Positions 47,595-60,448 of a DNA stretch of 64,000 nucleotides are shown piece after piece; within the stretch, counting starts at the first letter, position 1; the number at the start of each line of letters is the position of its first letter. The stretch covers positions 231,740,741 to 231,804,740 of the forward strand of contig OU015490.1 in assembly GCA_907164885.2 (NCBI GenBank), in the 5' to 3' direction. The position numbers and the translations under genes are program-made. The stretch is from Dolomedes plantarius (lineage: Eukaryota > Arthropoda > Arachnida > Araneae > Dolomedidae). The notes beneath the pieces were generated by a model. The model was not told the DNA's origin. It ran no database searches and saw only the letters and a list, made by a program, of their open reading frames with translations.

Positions 47595-48295
47595 TTGTAA
47601 TAAATACGACGATCAATGTATACAATTGATGTAAAAAAATATATATATTTATAAAAAAAATCGTAAGGGATATTTTTATAAAAAAATATTGTAGAAGAAA
47701 ATGTTCAAATTAAATGTAATAGGACATACTAAATAATATAGTATAGTTAATATGGTACACTTTGAGGAACATAATATCTTTTATTGTATTTTAATATTTT
47801 TTGGATAATGTCCAATCGTCTGCCGCATTAGCAAGAAAAAAAATTGTCTATTTAGTTGTTATGCACGTGACGATGATTTTTTAAAAAGTACTAGAAAAAG
47901 AAATCACGTGATCAGTATTTAATAAATGAAATTCTAAAAATTAATCTTTAAAAACTCCCCAAAAATCAGAAATTGGAGGTAAAGATTTGAAAAAAGATAT
48001 TATTTTAAAGGAATTTTTGTGATCTTTCTAGTGATGTAAATTTTATAACCCTCAAATTATTATTTTATACTCAAACTTAAAAATAGTTACTAAAACAGCT
48101 TAAAAATTTAATTTAAAAAAATCTAAGAAGAATTTTTCAAAAATCTTTCCTAGTGCACCCCTACACTATAAGAAGAATCGCCATGCAAAATTTCAGCTCT
48201 TTAGGTCCTGCAGTTTGGTCTATGCGTTGTATGTCAGTCAGTCAATCAGTCAGTCAGTGTGTCAGTCAGTTACGGAACTGTTTTATATAGAGAGA
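47415..48295 (-). mobile_element. Non-autonomous Helitron, family 1 (copy 5)
   Basis: Reverse orientation, CTAG at 47415-47418 after a host A, ending at about 48295 with TCTC read on the minus strand. The AATA/TA tract is expanded at 47494-47595. No protein. Confidence 0.82.
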
Positions 48296-49765
48296 TTATC
48301 AACTTTACTTTGGCAGTAACAGTTTAATTTATGATTTTTTTTCTGTTAAAACAAGTGTTTGTCCCTTACCAAGAATACTACTAACGATAACAATATAATT
48401 TCAGAGCGGTTAAAATAATTTGATTTAAAGTGGCATTTAGTGACATCTTTTATGAATTCTGAAAAAAACCTTTTTCATTATTTCACTTTCAAGGAAACCA
48501 TCGTAAAACAAAGGTATATTCTTGAAGTGACAGGAAAGTTATTTTAATAGAAAATTTAATAGATTAAAATCCTTTAAACCATTACTTACCACGAAGACAT
48601 TTATTAAAATATAAATCCATAATTTTAAGTCATAATCTTTCTCAAAAGTTTAACTTTTTATTTTTATTATTATTAAAAAAAATCAATGCATTAGTTTTTC
48701 ATGAATGCATTTACCAATTTTATGTAATGTATATTTATAAAATGTCGATAGGGTGGCATAATTCATATAATTTCACAACATAATATACAACGGAAATAAA
48801 CAATATATACGTCCGAAGTTGATTAGACACTTTACTCTTTGAAACGAATTATGGCGAACGACAATATTTATACTGATTATGAGATATCTGCAAAGTACAT
48901 GTTACATACCACAGAGTAGTTACGTTTGTTGGCTCGTTTATGATTCTAGGGCATATACAGAAACCATTCAATCACTGAAACGTCAGCAATAGGAAAAATA
49001 TATAAATTTGTAAAATTATTAAATGAGATGTATGGACTGAGAATGGGAGAATCGTCATACAAGGTATTTCTTCCCTCTGAGTAATATGGAAGAGCCAATA
49101 CGATATCCATTAAAGAAGCATACATGTTTCAGGTAATCTACAGAGATTAATCATGCCAATCAATACAGCTTGTGTCGCAAAAGATAAAGGTCGAGTACCT
49201 AACCGATCAATATATTGAGGTACTCGTTCATATTCACTAACTTATCTCAGGTGTGACCTATAAGTGTTGCTCAAAGAAATTGCCATAGAATCTGGTTTAA
49301 AATACTGAAGACTTCCCAGAGACCCCAAGAGATGTCTGTTTTACTTACACTGTGCGTTCAAGATGAATCCCTGCTAATATGCTTTTTGCAATTGGCATTT
49401 TGTATTTTCTCAGGACGATGCAATATATTATCAGATCTTCGGAACCAATGAGAAAGACCCAACTTAGTAATTTTACAGCACTGAAGGATACCTTTATATG
49501 GACTTTGAAAACCTAGAGGCTTACAGGGCAAATATAACCATAATGGCACAACGCACGTAATTATAGCGCTAAGCAACGAGGTCTGCATGATTTCACAGTG
49601 GAGACACTTTGACCTGCATGTGATGCCTTATAGTGAATATTTGAAGTCATACTATCGTAACTATTTCAGTTTGCAGTCATCGGGGTAAATTCTTTTGGAT
49701 TTCACAGAGAGACTGGATGGTGAGCTCTAAATTCAGTCACTGCTGAGATTGTTACCATTGAGACT
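48296..49765. other. Intergenic, nothing recognised
   Basis: About 1.5 kb with short frames only. None shows motifs or codon bias that I can support. Confidence 0.4.
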
Positions 49766-50016
49766 AGCCGCGTGGTCAGTTCAACATTCTGTGCTAATAG
49801 ATTATTAGTTGATTCAGATTATAACTCTCATTGAGCCACCCACAATACCTCACGTTCGGGATACGTGTAAGGCATGAGCATTCTTATGCTGTTTTCGTAC
49901 GGGAAGTAGCGTTAGTTCATCTATGTGGCGCTCCCATAATAAAGAAGCAAACAAATTCGTGGTGTAAATGGGTCAAAGTCGCCAAGATAAAGTGCCTGCT
50001 GCGTTGGAAAAATATT
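49766..50016 (+). repeat. tRNA-derived SINE (family 1), diverged
   Basis: The head GCCGCGTGGTCAGTTCAACA and later blocks (GTGGCGCTCCCATAATAAAG, AAGTGCCTGCTGCGTTGG) follow the order of the better copies. The B box is degraded (CACGTTCGGG..AC). Confidence 0.5.
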
Positions 50017-51112
50017 GATATTAATGGGACCGAATATTTCCATTTGGCTAATGAAAGGGAACAGAAAAGTAGTCTGTCATCATGAAAATATAGTCATATC
50101 ATCGCTTGACCACATATGTTTTTTCATTTTTTGATAAAAATTGATAGAGCCGAACTGGGAAGTTCAGGTCCAAATATTATTTTTATTTCATCTTACGTCT
50201 TCAGGTAATCAATTGTTTATCTCCTTGCAAGACAGGCTCGATGGTAACAACTTTGATCCTCTACAGACGTGCAATATGTTCAGTCGATATTTTTTAACCG
50301 AGAAAGATTCTAAGTTCGTCGAAAGGGTATTATGAGATCAGACAATTTCACTGAGGGACATCGATTAATAATATGACGAAATATTTTTTTTTCTTGCAAA
50401 CTTGTAGCCAATCTCTTTTGAGGCTTCTAAGAAGCAGTTTTTTACAGATTTGACTGTCCTCCCTAAGTTTAGCTTTATTAAGTATGCAATATTAGAAAAT
50501 ATAACTCTAATTTAGGATATGTTTCAAAACGTATCACAGTTTGCAAGTCATTAATTTTCTATTATCTTACTTTTCATATAAAAAACAGCATATATTGAAC
50601 GCTTTATAAATCGGCATATTTTCCTTTGAAGATTATTAGATAGAAACATTTCGAGAACATTTTATATGACTGAATAAAAATCTTCAAATGATTGTATTCG
50701 CATTTGATTTATCACCAAAGCAAAGAATGCGAAGGTCACGAGTGATTGATTTCTTTAATCCCAGGCAAGAAAGAAAAGGAATTGAACACTTGAGTGATTC
50801 CGCAGTAGATCGTTCTGTAATGTTTGATTATTCACTAAATTTACCTGATTGAAGTCGAAATGATATTTTTAGAGGACAATGCTAAAGGTTACAGTAAAGG
50901 TCATTGCGATTTATAACCCGTCAAAATATTGAAGTCCATTTAGGTAACAGTTATCAGTAATTGATAACTATTAGAGTGTTTATAGTTTATTTTGCAGAAA
51001 CAAAATTTGAGAGTCTTTTGAAATAATCGCTTCGTTCTACTTTAAAAAGAAATCGCAAAAAAAATACGGAATTGAAAAGGTAATTAATTCAGAAGTACAT
51101 TTTTTTTAAAGG
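50017..51112. other. Intergenic, nothing recognised
   Basis: No gene or repeat family recognised. Confidence 0.4.
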
Positions 51113-51310
51113 AGGCACTTGTCGTGTAGCCATTCTCCTATAATTCACCGTAGTTTGCTGGCCATTTTATTATGGGGTCACCATATAGGTGGACCAGCAT
51201 TAATCCCCATGAAGGGACGACACAAACGGATTCAGTGGTGCGACGCTGGGATTCGATTCGAGCATCCTCAGCACCGTAAGTCAGCGCGATGTACCACAGG
51301 GCTACCACAA
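51113..51310 (-). repeat. tRNA-derived SINE (family 1), reverse
   Basis: The reverse complement carries the head (GTGGTAGCCCTGTGGTACAT), GGATTCGAATCGAATCC-like B-box sequence and the body blocks TTATTATGGGG and CACTTGTCG, matching the other copies. Confidence 0.65.
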
Positions 51311-52021
51311 GGCTATTCAGAAGTACATAAAAGTAGGTACAAAACTGTCGGATTCCAAATCCGAGGTCTAGTGGGACCTTCGAACGTTAACCATATGCTG
51401 GGGGGAGCTTGATGACAATTTTAGTTCATATTAATGCTTTCAATAAAAATAAATATGTAATGCATTCCTTTTTTAATATTATTTTAAATTGCGAGATAAA
51501 AATAATGATAAAAATATTAGAAGTGTATTGCATGTTTTAAATTTTGATTTCTTTATTTTCTATAATTTACCTACTTTTTAATTCCTTGAAGTAGTAATTC
51601 GCATCAACAATAGACTGGATGAACATGTTTGTGAAGACATACTTTGCTATCTTCTATGCGACCTTATATGCTGTAACGTGGATTTTATCGTTACAGTTTT
51701 CTTATTAATTGCACCTACTTTAAATACGAGTAATTATTAATTTAAAGGTTGTAATCACCTTAATGTATGTAATGTTAATATTAATCTTAGGATCTTTTGC
51801 TATAAGCATTTTAGCGTAATTCATGTATCGCCCCTTTTTTTACGTGTGAGGTCTAAATTGGTATGTCTTGACTCCAGTACTATCTATTGATAACATCCGC
51901 TATTTTGTTCAGCAACGTTTTTTTTCCAAGAACCCAATTTAAAAGTAGTTTCGTTTATTTGAAACTGCAATTTACTCGTACAGATAATCGGATGTTTTAT
52001 GGCTTGTTGCCGACCTGTTAA
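51311..52021. other. Intergenic, nothing recognised
   Basis: AT-rich sequence with no supported feature. Confidence 0.4.
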
Positions 52022-52265
52022 CCCTTTGAAGGGCGCCGTTTGCAGAGTGCAAACACCTAAATCTAGTCATTTTTTTTCTCTTGCATTCAATGTATTCCAG
52101 TTAAATGGGCAGAAAAATGGATAGTACTGCCATCTGCTATCAGTTTAAAGAAGTAAAAACATTTCGCAACCTTTAATTGGAAATTTTTTCAAGATTATTT
52201 AGGTAAAAAAATCGGGGGGAAAACCTGCACCGTGCAAACGGGGGATTTTCTTGCCCCTGAAAGGG
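52022..52265. mobile_element. TTAA-flanked MITE, 244 bp (copy 1)
   Basis: Ends CCCTTTGAAGGGC and GCCCCTGAAAGGG are inverted repeats, with TTAA on both sides (52018-52021, 52266-52269). A second copy of exactly the same length is at 61280-61523. piggyBac-type target. Confidence 0.82.
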
Positions 52266-52269
52266 TTAA

Positions 52270-52720
52270 AAAGGAACGGACGTTTTCCATCCAGGGGTCG
52301 TAGAAATTGCTTTTTAATTGGCATTAGGTACAATAGCGCGGACATTCCGTATCCATTTCCCAGCCTTTAATCTACGACATCTGTTGGCAACGCCGACCAT
52401 CCCCGTGAGAAAATTCTTAAAAGGTTCTCCTCTTGGGCTCGAGCTAGTTTCGCTAATCATATTCGGCGCCGCTTCACGTCACTCTTGGCTAAGTCCAATA
52501 AGCGGCCGTCCCTCTCTTTTCTCTCCTACTTGGCCTTTTTTTGGCGGTGAATCGCCGTTTTTCTAGTTACGAAGGTTTGTTCTTTTCAGCGTTTACCGAT
52601 GAGTTCCGGTACTACTCACCTCGGCACACCGGTAGGCTTTCCTCGTATTTGGCGATACTTTAGTTTAAATAAAGTTAATACAACCCTAGCCTGTGTTGCG
52701 CTTTGTCCAGAATGAAAAGA
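52270..52720 (+). repeat. Possible solo LTR or other GC-richer repeat
   Basis: This block is richer in GC than its surroundings and ends with TAGTTTAAATAAAGTTAATA then CAACCCTAGCCTGTGTTGCG, like the poly(A) region and end of an LTR. No second copy or target duplication is visible, so the call is tentative. An 82-codon frame inside it is probably meaningless. Confidence 0.25.
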
Positions 52721-55079
52721 GATTACTCAGTCAGATTTAGATAGAGCTACATTTTTTTGATAGCTAGCTGCTTCCTTTTTTTATGCTTAAGCACCCCTTT
52801 CAGTTCGGCTTGCCGACTGTTGGGGGGAGCTAATCTTCTTGATATTTTTGCTCTCATTTTTCATTACTACTGTTAGCATTGACCTGAGTGGTCATCATGT
52901 TTTGAGCTCATGTTAATTGGAGCTTTTCATCGCCCATGTATATAGCTTATTATAGCCCTTTTATTTTTGTATTCAAGAGATTTAGTTATCGATCTTTGCT
53001 ATAATAAATAGTTTTTTTTCGTAACCAAGTCTAGTTTTCTTTTAAGAACTACTACTAGAAAGCTGACAGAAGAGAATATGGGTATTTGCGGTAAATCTAC
53101 ACCACTACGCTTCGACGATCTGGTCTGTATGCATTCGTTTACCGAATGGTGTCTTCAAGGTATACCACTACATGTTCTTACTTCCGACATCCAGCTTTTC
53201 AGCGTCGCAGAGACATATCGTACCTTCCATTGTGCTAATTAGTGAATGAGAACTTTCTTAGCCCCAAGAACTGTTCCTGAATTCGTACTCACTACCTTCC
53301 TTTTTAAAAGTACTCTTTTACAGAACAATTTAATAGTACTTTCTCGTGTGCTGAACTCTCCTTCGACGTGTCTTCGATTCTTCAGTACAGAACTTTGAAT
53401 TGTACTAACCAGGTAGTCTTCCCTCAGCTCAGACATCGTTATAAACACTAATCCTGTAACCAAATTACATTTGTACATATGCTATCCTCACAGCACTAGC
53501 TAATTCACATATGGATTGGGAATTATTTTTAAATTTTTTAAAACAGTCAGATGCCATAACAGACAAATTAAAGTCGAATGATGTGTAGAGACTCCAAGTT
53601 ATGAGTAAATCTTCAGACAAATTTCGCTTATGGCAATGACAAAATCCATTTTCTATGGGTTTCAGTTCGATTCCGATTGGAGTAAGGCTTGGTTTTCATC
53701 TGAGGTAAAGCCAGTCAGTCTTCCAACAGAAATAGGAACCCGTCTATCGCGTCTGTTCCGAGACACGGCTGGTTCTTTCCCGATTTGGGTTGGGAAATGA
53801 ATACCATCATTGAAGACACACCACTTTAATACACATATTGACGAACATATACACATTAACGACGATTTACAAATAATGTACACATTTTTCGCGTACACAA
53901 CACAACGAGGTCGGAACTTACTAATCCCCTCCTTCTCAGAGCAACGTCCACACACGCACTCCCGTTCTTAACGAGCCCCTTTCTTCGCTGCTCGTCTAGC
54001 CACGCCCTCTCGTGACCTTTCACGAAGGCTTCGTCACAGGCGGGATCAGCACACCGTCTTTAAATGGATGCTGTGGAAATACCACTGTCGCCGGGGTCAT
54101 CATCAATCTAAAAATAAACTGTCTCTGTGTGTATATATTTTTTCTGTATACTGTCTTCTCTCTGTTCATATGTACTCCGGGCTGGGTACATTGTCTACTG
54201 AGGCCCCAGATACATAGACAGCAACAACAACACAATGCACTGGAAACGACCTCGTGATAGTGGCCACGATTGAAAATATATGCCACTCCAGCGTACTTAT
54301 TGTCTATTCCATGCTAATTAGGTCCCCTAACTAGGGTGAAACCTAAGTCCAAGGCGGATGGATACTTCCTAGTTGCATATCAATGCCTACGACGTTTGCC
54401 TTCATATGATCTTGTACAGTGCAGAGGATGGGGTGCAATTTTTCTTTAGAAATATGGATTCAGACTGATCATAAGGAAGGTTAAATAATTGTATGAAATA
54501 CAATTGTTCCACCTTATTTGACTTCAGTCAAATAGCGAAACCATAATCTACCTCACCTAGAAATAAATCTTTTTGTCTATCGTAAAAGATGCTTGACCTT
54601 TTTACACACGGTATGGATTGATAAAACTCCCTGTAACCCATAAAAATTTTTAGAAATACAATTCTCGGATATGTCAAGCAATCCATGTGCAAACTGTCAA
54701 CTCAGCGTTACGATAGTGGAACGTGTGCGATGCCCAGATGATTTATAGGCCCAGGCTACTGAATACACTTAGGGCTGCTATTTTGGTATGGCCATTATTG
54801 GTGCTGCCTCACTCCAGAAATGCATCATGGAATTACCATCCGTTCTGTTAAAAATATTCAATGGATATATTTTTGTTAAGAAAACTTAGTTTTATGGAAA
54901 TTACGATCGTAAAGCGATTATTCTGATCTTTTTGTCAGTTTTTTTAGTAGTTTTGACAGTTTGGTTTCAGTTGCACATATCTAACAAATGTCAGTCAACG
55001 AATGTTGAATATATACATACTTGCTTTTGAGAAGTTTTAACTACTTATACTTATTTTTCTTCATAACAATGTGGAATTG
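52721..55079. other. Intergenic, repeat-like patches but no gene
   Basis: The stretch at about 53640-54260 is richer in GC, with an AGCAACAACAACAC tail near 54218 reminiscent of SINE tails. It is probably decayed repeats. No frame carries a recognisable domain. Confidence 0.35.
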
Positions 55080-55190
55080 AATATAGATATAGAATGAAGA
55101 TATAGATGAAGATATAGAAGATGAAGATGAAGATATAGAATGAAGATATAGAATGAAGATATAGATATAGAAGATGTAGAACTGAATTCA
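55080..55190. repeat. GAAGATATAGA minisatellite
   Basis: Short tandem arrangement of GAAGATATAGAAT/GAAGATATAGAT variants over about 105 bp. Confidence 0.85.
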
Positions 55191-55458
55191 GGAAATGAAA
55201 TCGACCGCTTTCCTACAGCCTGAGTGAAATATAAAAAGGACACGATTTTTATGAAATTTAAAGCAAATTTCTCAGGACAAAGTACATTCGAATTAAACAA
55301 AAATATGACATTTTAATGACTGCGTACAAACGACGTCGATATTCCACCGTGAACCTAATTTTACATGTTCTGTCAAATAAACTAATTTTATCATTATAAA
55401 TACTTTATAAACAGTTAAAATAAATAAAAAAATATCAATCAGTGCTACCAGTAACGGG

Positions 55459-55459
<1 letters not shown>

Positions 55460-55537
<78 letters not shown>
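55460..55537. repeat. (TA)n microsatellite
   Basis: Abuts the inverted-repeat element that follows. Confidence 0.95.
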
Positions 55538-55538
<1 letters not shown>

Positions 55539-56199
55539 TAGATATTTAAAATTACGATAACTAAAAGGGACAGATGCGACCATTTATTATCTAAATTTAA
55601 AAGCTGGGTTAGAATATTCTAACCCAGTTTTTTAATTTAGATAATACCGATTGCAAGGAACGCTTTAACATATAGATGGCAACACCAAAAGTTTTCCCTA
55701 ACACGGCTTTAAAAAAAATCCCTACTATGACTATAATGTGTGTGTGCATGAGATCCGTGACTCTAGCTTGCTGTGAAGTTAAGTATTTTAGTATCTTAAT
55801 ATTTTTGTAGTGTATTTGTTAATGTTTAATTATTTAATATTTAGTATTTTTGTATTTATGTATCTCAGTATCTTGTTTTTCTGTATTTACATAATAGTAT
55901 TAAAAGGTTTAAACACTATTCATATTGCAATTAAGTTTAAGATTACTCTAAATTAAAATTATATGGTTTAACTTATCTGTTTCATCTAAACAAAATTTCT
56001 TCAAATAATTGTTTGTAACTGTCTTGGTGCTGTAGCCGATCTCCGGAAGTGTTGCCTGGGGGCAAAACATGTTTAACCGGTGTGGGAGGGTCACACACCC
56101 CCCCGTCAACAATTATACCACCTCCACTTTTTTTTAGGCTATTGGAGTATTAAATGGTCGCATCTGTCCCTTTTAGTTATCTTAATTTTAAATATCTAT
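55538..56199. mobile_element. Inverted-repeat element (662 bp) with internal perfect palindrome
   Basis: Left 55538-55586 and right 56151-56199 are nearly perfect 49-bp inverted repeats (CTAAAAGGGACAGATGCGAC in both). Just inside the left one, 55587-55644 folds back on itself, with a perfect 24-bp palindrome centred at 55615/55616 (half-site CTGGGTTAGAAT). No transposase is inside. The class is unknown and target duplications are obscured by AT-rich flanks. Confidence 0.75.
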
Positions 56200-57327
56200 T
56201 ATAATTATCTATTTAAATATCTATTATTTATCTATTTAAATATCTTATTATTTATCTATTTAAATATCTAAATATTTTTGTGTGCTGCTTATTTATTGCT
56301 GCCTAAAATTTATTTACTGATTATTTGTTTTATATATAAGTAATTTGCATTTGTATACTATATATATATATAAATATATATGAATGAAGGATATAGAAAA
56401 ATAAACGCATATGTATTATACAAAATTTCAGCATACTTTTAAGAATAAAGCTAATACACCTCATAGTAAAACTGCTAATACACTTCATTGTCTTATTGTT
56501 TCTGAGTTATTGTTTCAGTTAAGATTTATACCACATAAAATACAGGTTAAAAAATATTTAATACAGATATTTACTGAAATTAATAACTTTTGCATGAAAA
56601 ATTAAATATTTTGCTTTGTTGTTACTGTCATTACGGATTTTCCCTCGCATTTCGGCAAAAGTAAAACACTCATCACGAAATACCTGTGTGATAAAAAAAA
56701 AATCTTTCCATTTTGTTATAGACGCATAATATATATCCACGAACATATTTGATTAAATTCTAGGCTATTTAATTCTTGCAGGGATAGATGTCGGTCTTTA
56801 TGAATCGATGATAATTTCCCTCCTCTCTAAGAAGTGGTAAAAGTATAAAATATGCTATATCTTTATAAATTATTAATACAGTTATTAAATGGACCCAGAC
56901 TTTAAGATTATTCATTATTTCATAAAAAAAACTGTATTCATTCTTATTTAATAATGTATAAGGTAATTATAAAAGGATTTGAGAGACAGTAATGACAGGA
57001 AGTTTTCCATCATTCTACTAGTTTTTCTTTTTTTAAATATACTTTTTCATAGGATTTTACATTAGCTTTTACATAAGAGATGTATATGAAATAAAAATTA
57101 TGAAATATTTTTCCCAGAGATTTTTATTAGTCATAGTTCTAAGTCTAATTAAAACTTCTTAAAAAATAATGAAATCTATACCTGAGAATAGTATGGGGCA
57201 CAAGAGAATTTGAGTATAATGAAAGGGAAAAAAATACTCCAAACGGAAATTGGGGAACTGCCTGAACTCATGTATTTGGGAAATTAGGTAACTTTAAAAA
57301 CCTTCATATTTTTTTTTTCTAATACGC
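56200..57327. other. Intergenic, nothing recognised
   Basis: Starts with TCTATTTAAATATCTATTAT-type repeats. Otherwise featureless. Confidence 0.4.
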
Positions 57328-57530
57328 AGGCACTTGTAATAAGACATTCGCCTTCTGTTATTCACCGCGAAGTCTTGATGGCTACTTTTTCGTTTGAGGA
57401 CCATTTAAGTGAGACAGCATTGCTCCTTATGCAGGGACGAAATGGTAAAGACCATGGCTTATTCATTGATTTCAACCCAATGTCTGGAAGCGCACGACGC
57501 TAATCACTGCATCATATGAGCAGCAAAAAA
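57328..57530 (-). repeat. tRNA-derived SINE (family 1), strongly diverged
   Basis: The order of blocks (CAGGCACTTGTAATAAGACA, TTCACCGCGAAG, TGCAGGGACGAAA, GGAAGCGCACGACGCTAATC) follows reverse copies such as 51113-51310 but with many changes. Confidence 0.45.
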
Positions 57531-57558
57531 ATCTGTATAGTAAGAATATGAAGAAGTA

Positions 57559-58011
57559 GAGTAAAACCTCATTTACCCAGACTAACTGGGACCATAGGCA
57601 ATTCCGGATAATCTGGGTAATATGGGTAATAAGCAAAACAAAATTCTTCAGTAAGCAGACTTAAGGCTTATTACGATAGAAAACTATGTTTTGTAACAAA
57701 ATTACATAGTATTGTTTACAAGACATTGAAAAATTTAAAAATAACTTTTCACATCATATCTTAACAAAGAATTGGTAAGTCTAGTAAAGCTTTCATAAAC
57801 TCAACAGAAAGCTTTTGTTTGCCATAATTTATTGCACAATCTATTCAGGAACTGTACATTAAATCAAACTAAAAAGCGAATATTTGGTGTACTTGTAGTT
57901 ACGTTCTTGCTATCATAATTTAAAAATATTATTTAATGTGAACATAATAAAAATAATGTCTATAAATCTGATCCGGATTATCCGGAGATCCGGATAAACG
58001 AAGTTTTACTG
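57559..58011. mobile_element. pogo/Tigger-like MITE (453 bp)
   Basis: The left end GAGTAAAACCTCATTTACCC and the right end complement CAGTAAAACTTCGTTTATCC resemble pogo-type ends, flanked by TA (57557-57558, 58012-58013). Subterminal TCCGGATAATC repeats are present at both sides. No protein. Confidence 0.7.
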
Positions 58012-58703
58012 TACATCATTTTATTTAAATAAGAACAAACCTTTGCAAACTTTGAAAATAATAGAAAATAAAATAACAATGAAAGAGAAAGTAGTAAAAT
58101 TTAAAATCAATGTTATTACATGTATGTGTTGAGCCCCTAACAATGTCTTTCTAGATAAATTCCAATGTTTTGGAAAAATCATTGTTGTTATTCAGAATGA
58201 CGGAAAAATGTTCTATTTTAAAATAAAATATTGTATCACTTTTTTTTTTGCTTCAAATTAGCGTTGAAAGCTGAATAAAAATCCAAAGGAAATACAACTG
58301 AAGCCGTTTTTCTGATATTTACATAACTTGGTGATTCAATTTCCTATGCAGCTCATTTTAATTAAATAATTCGTGGTTTCATGGATTAAAAATTAATTCA
58401 CAAATTAGAAAACAAACACGGCAAACATTTCGCATTTGCATATTTTTCAATAATCGACTTAAAACGACTGCTAGGTCAGAAAATTTAATTTCGAGAATTA
58501 TCTTCCAGCGTTTTTCATCGAGTGAACGAACAACCTCATATTTTTAAACAACGGCTACGTACAAAATAGGTTGGTTGTAATACCGGATAACGTACTTTAA
58601 ATGTACATTAGAATAAATTACCCGCGTCCGTGAATTTCCTCTAAAAGCTTTGTTTCTTAATCGATAAAATCCTGTTAAATGTTTTGACGTTTCCTTCTAA
58701 AAA
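58012..58703. other. Intergenic upstream of gene 2
   Basis: AT-rich; no feature supported. Confidence 0.4.
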
Positions 58704-58740
58704 TTTTAATCTCTTCTCAGTATTTTATCAGAATCAGATT
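58704..58740 (+). promoter_or_regulatory. Upstream block shared with gene 1
   Basis: TTTTAATCTCTT, then CTCAGTATTTTATCAGAAT, the counterpart of 42540-42572. It is about 190 bp before the TATA box. Confidence 0.4.
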
Positions 58741-58895
58741 AAAATTCTGATCGGACTCGTTTGCTTACAGCAGTTCCCATCACTTGCCCACTCGCCCAAT
58801 TCATTAACGTAAGATTTATTTTATATTTGAACAAAAACGTTAGGAAGTGATATATTTCCGAAATAAAAGGAATTTCCGTCAGGGATAAGAGCGAG

Positions 58896-58929
58896 TATAA
58901 AAGATATTTCAAACCTTTTAGCAGCACCA
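58896..58929 (+). promoter_or_regulatory. Core promoter of gene 2 (TATA and initiator)
   Basis: TATAAAAG at 58896-58903 and an arthropod-like initiator CCAGTTG with its A at 58929, 33 bp downstream. This matches the layout of the promoter at 42690. Confidence 0.7.
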
Positions 58930-58980
58930 GTTGAACAATTCTCTCTCGACTCTTCAGCTACAAAGGATACATTAGAAAAG
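58929..58980 (+). other. Non-coding first exon of gene 2 (predicted)
   Basis: About 52 nt ending TACATTAGAAAAG before a good donor GTATTG at 58981. Length and 3' sequence agree with exon 1 of gene 1, which supports both predictions. Confidence 0.6.
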
Positions 58981-59656
58981 GTATTGATTCTCATAATATT
59001 CGAATGATTTAAAGTGCAGCAATGGCTTGTCATAAGACAATCTGTGTTTTTATTTCTATCTTCTACAGCAAACTTTTAAATGGATTGACTGCGAACTTTC
59101 TTATCAATCTGCTGTTTCTAGGTCCGGTTACTGTTAAGCTAATCTTATATGCAAAATAAGCGCGCTGAGGGCCTACAATGATTACAAGGCCTCCACAAAT
59201 AAAGTCTTTATTTTTTTATCTTCTTAAACTACAATTTCTGATTTTGATTTTACGATAAGAGAAGTGTATTTTTAAATTTTTTTAATAATCATTTCGATTA
59301 TGTTTTCTAAATGATGTAACGTAAGTGACAAAATCATTTTTTCCTTGTAATATTTAAGTTCGTTCAGCCCTATTTATGAAATATTTTAACAAGCATTATA
59401 CTAATTTTTCTGTAATGTCTCTACAGATATATGTTCAGTAAGCATTATGAACATATTTCTGTTAAATCCTACAAACTTAAAACAGGAAATTTATGGCTAT
59501 AGGTTTAAAATAAGTTCTGGTATGTGTCTTAAATATGTAATTGTATTTAGTGCCGTTTCAGCGTACGTTGTTCCAAGTTAGCAAGGCTCTATATAGTATG
59601 CTTAAATCCACTGCAAGACGAAGATTACCTCAATTTTCCTTTTCATATATAATATA

Positions 59657-60448
59657 CTAGCTGAAAACCCGCACTTCGCTACGGAGTACATTCAAAGTAA
59701 AAACATCGGTCAATGTATGCAATTAATGAGAATATATATATAATAAATACGACGATCAATGTATATAATTGATGTAAAATATATATATATTTATAAAAAA
59801 ATTGTAAGGGATATTTTTATAGACAAAATAATGTAGAAGAAGATATTCAAATTAAATCTAATATAAAGAATACTAAAGAATATAGTACAGTTAATATAGT
59901 GCAGTTTCTAGAACATTTCTTTTACTGTATTTTAATATTTTTTTGGATAATGTCCAATTGTCTGCCGCATTAGCAAGAAAAAAAAATTATTTTTTGTCTA
60001 TTTAGTTTTTATGCACGTGACGATAAATTTATTTAAAGTACCAGAAAAGGAAGTCACGTGATCAGCATTTAATAAATTAAATTCTAAAAATTAATCTTTA
60101 AAAATTCACCAAAAATCAAGAGCTGGAGGTAAAGATTCGAAAAAAATTTCATTTTAAAGGAATTTTTATGATCTTTCTTGTGATATAAATTTTATAACCC
60201 TCAAATTATTATTTTAAATGCAAACGTAAAAAAAGTTTAAAAAACAGCTTAAAAATTTAATTTAAAAAAATCTAAGAAGAATTTTTGAAAAATCTTTCTT
60301 AGTGCACCCCTACACTATAAGAAGAATCGCCATGCAAAATTTCAGCCCTTTAGGTCCAGCGGTTTGGTCTGTGCGTTGTATGTCAGTCAGTCAGTGAATG
60401 AATGAATGAATGAATGAGTCAGTTACGGAACTGTTTTATATATATAGA
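59657..60448 (-). mobile_element. Non-autonomous Helitron, family 1 (copy 6), in the intron of gene 2
   Basis: Complete, reverse orientation: CTAG at 59657-59660 after a host A, and TC read on the minus strand at 60447-60448 before a host T. 792 bp. It is very similar to the copy in the intron of gene 1, but the flanks differ, so the insertions look independent. Confidence 0.85.

Noticed and set aside
49831..50085. 84-codon frame
   Set aside because: It overlaps a diverged SINE copy (49766-50016), so it is read through repeat sequence.
52318..52566. 82-codon frame in the GC-richer block
   Set aside because: No domain or signal peptide, and the block has repeat character. Composition alone can explain the open frame.
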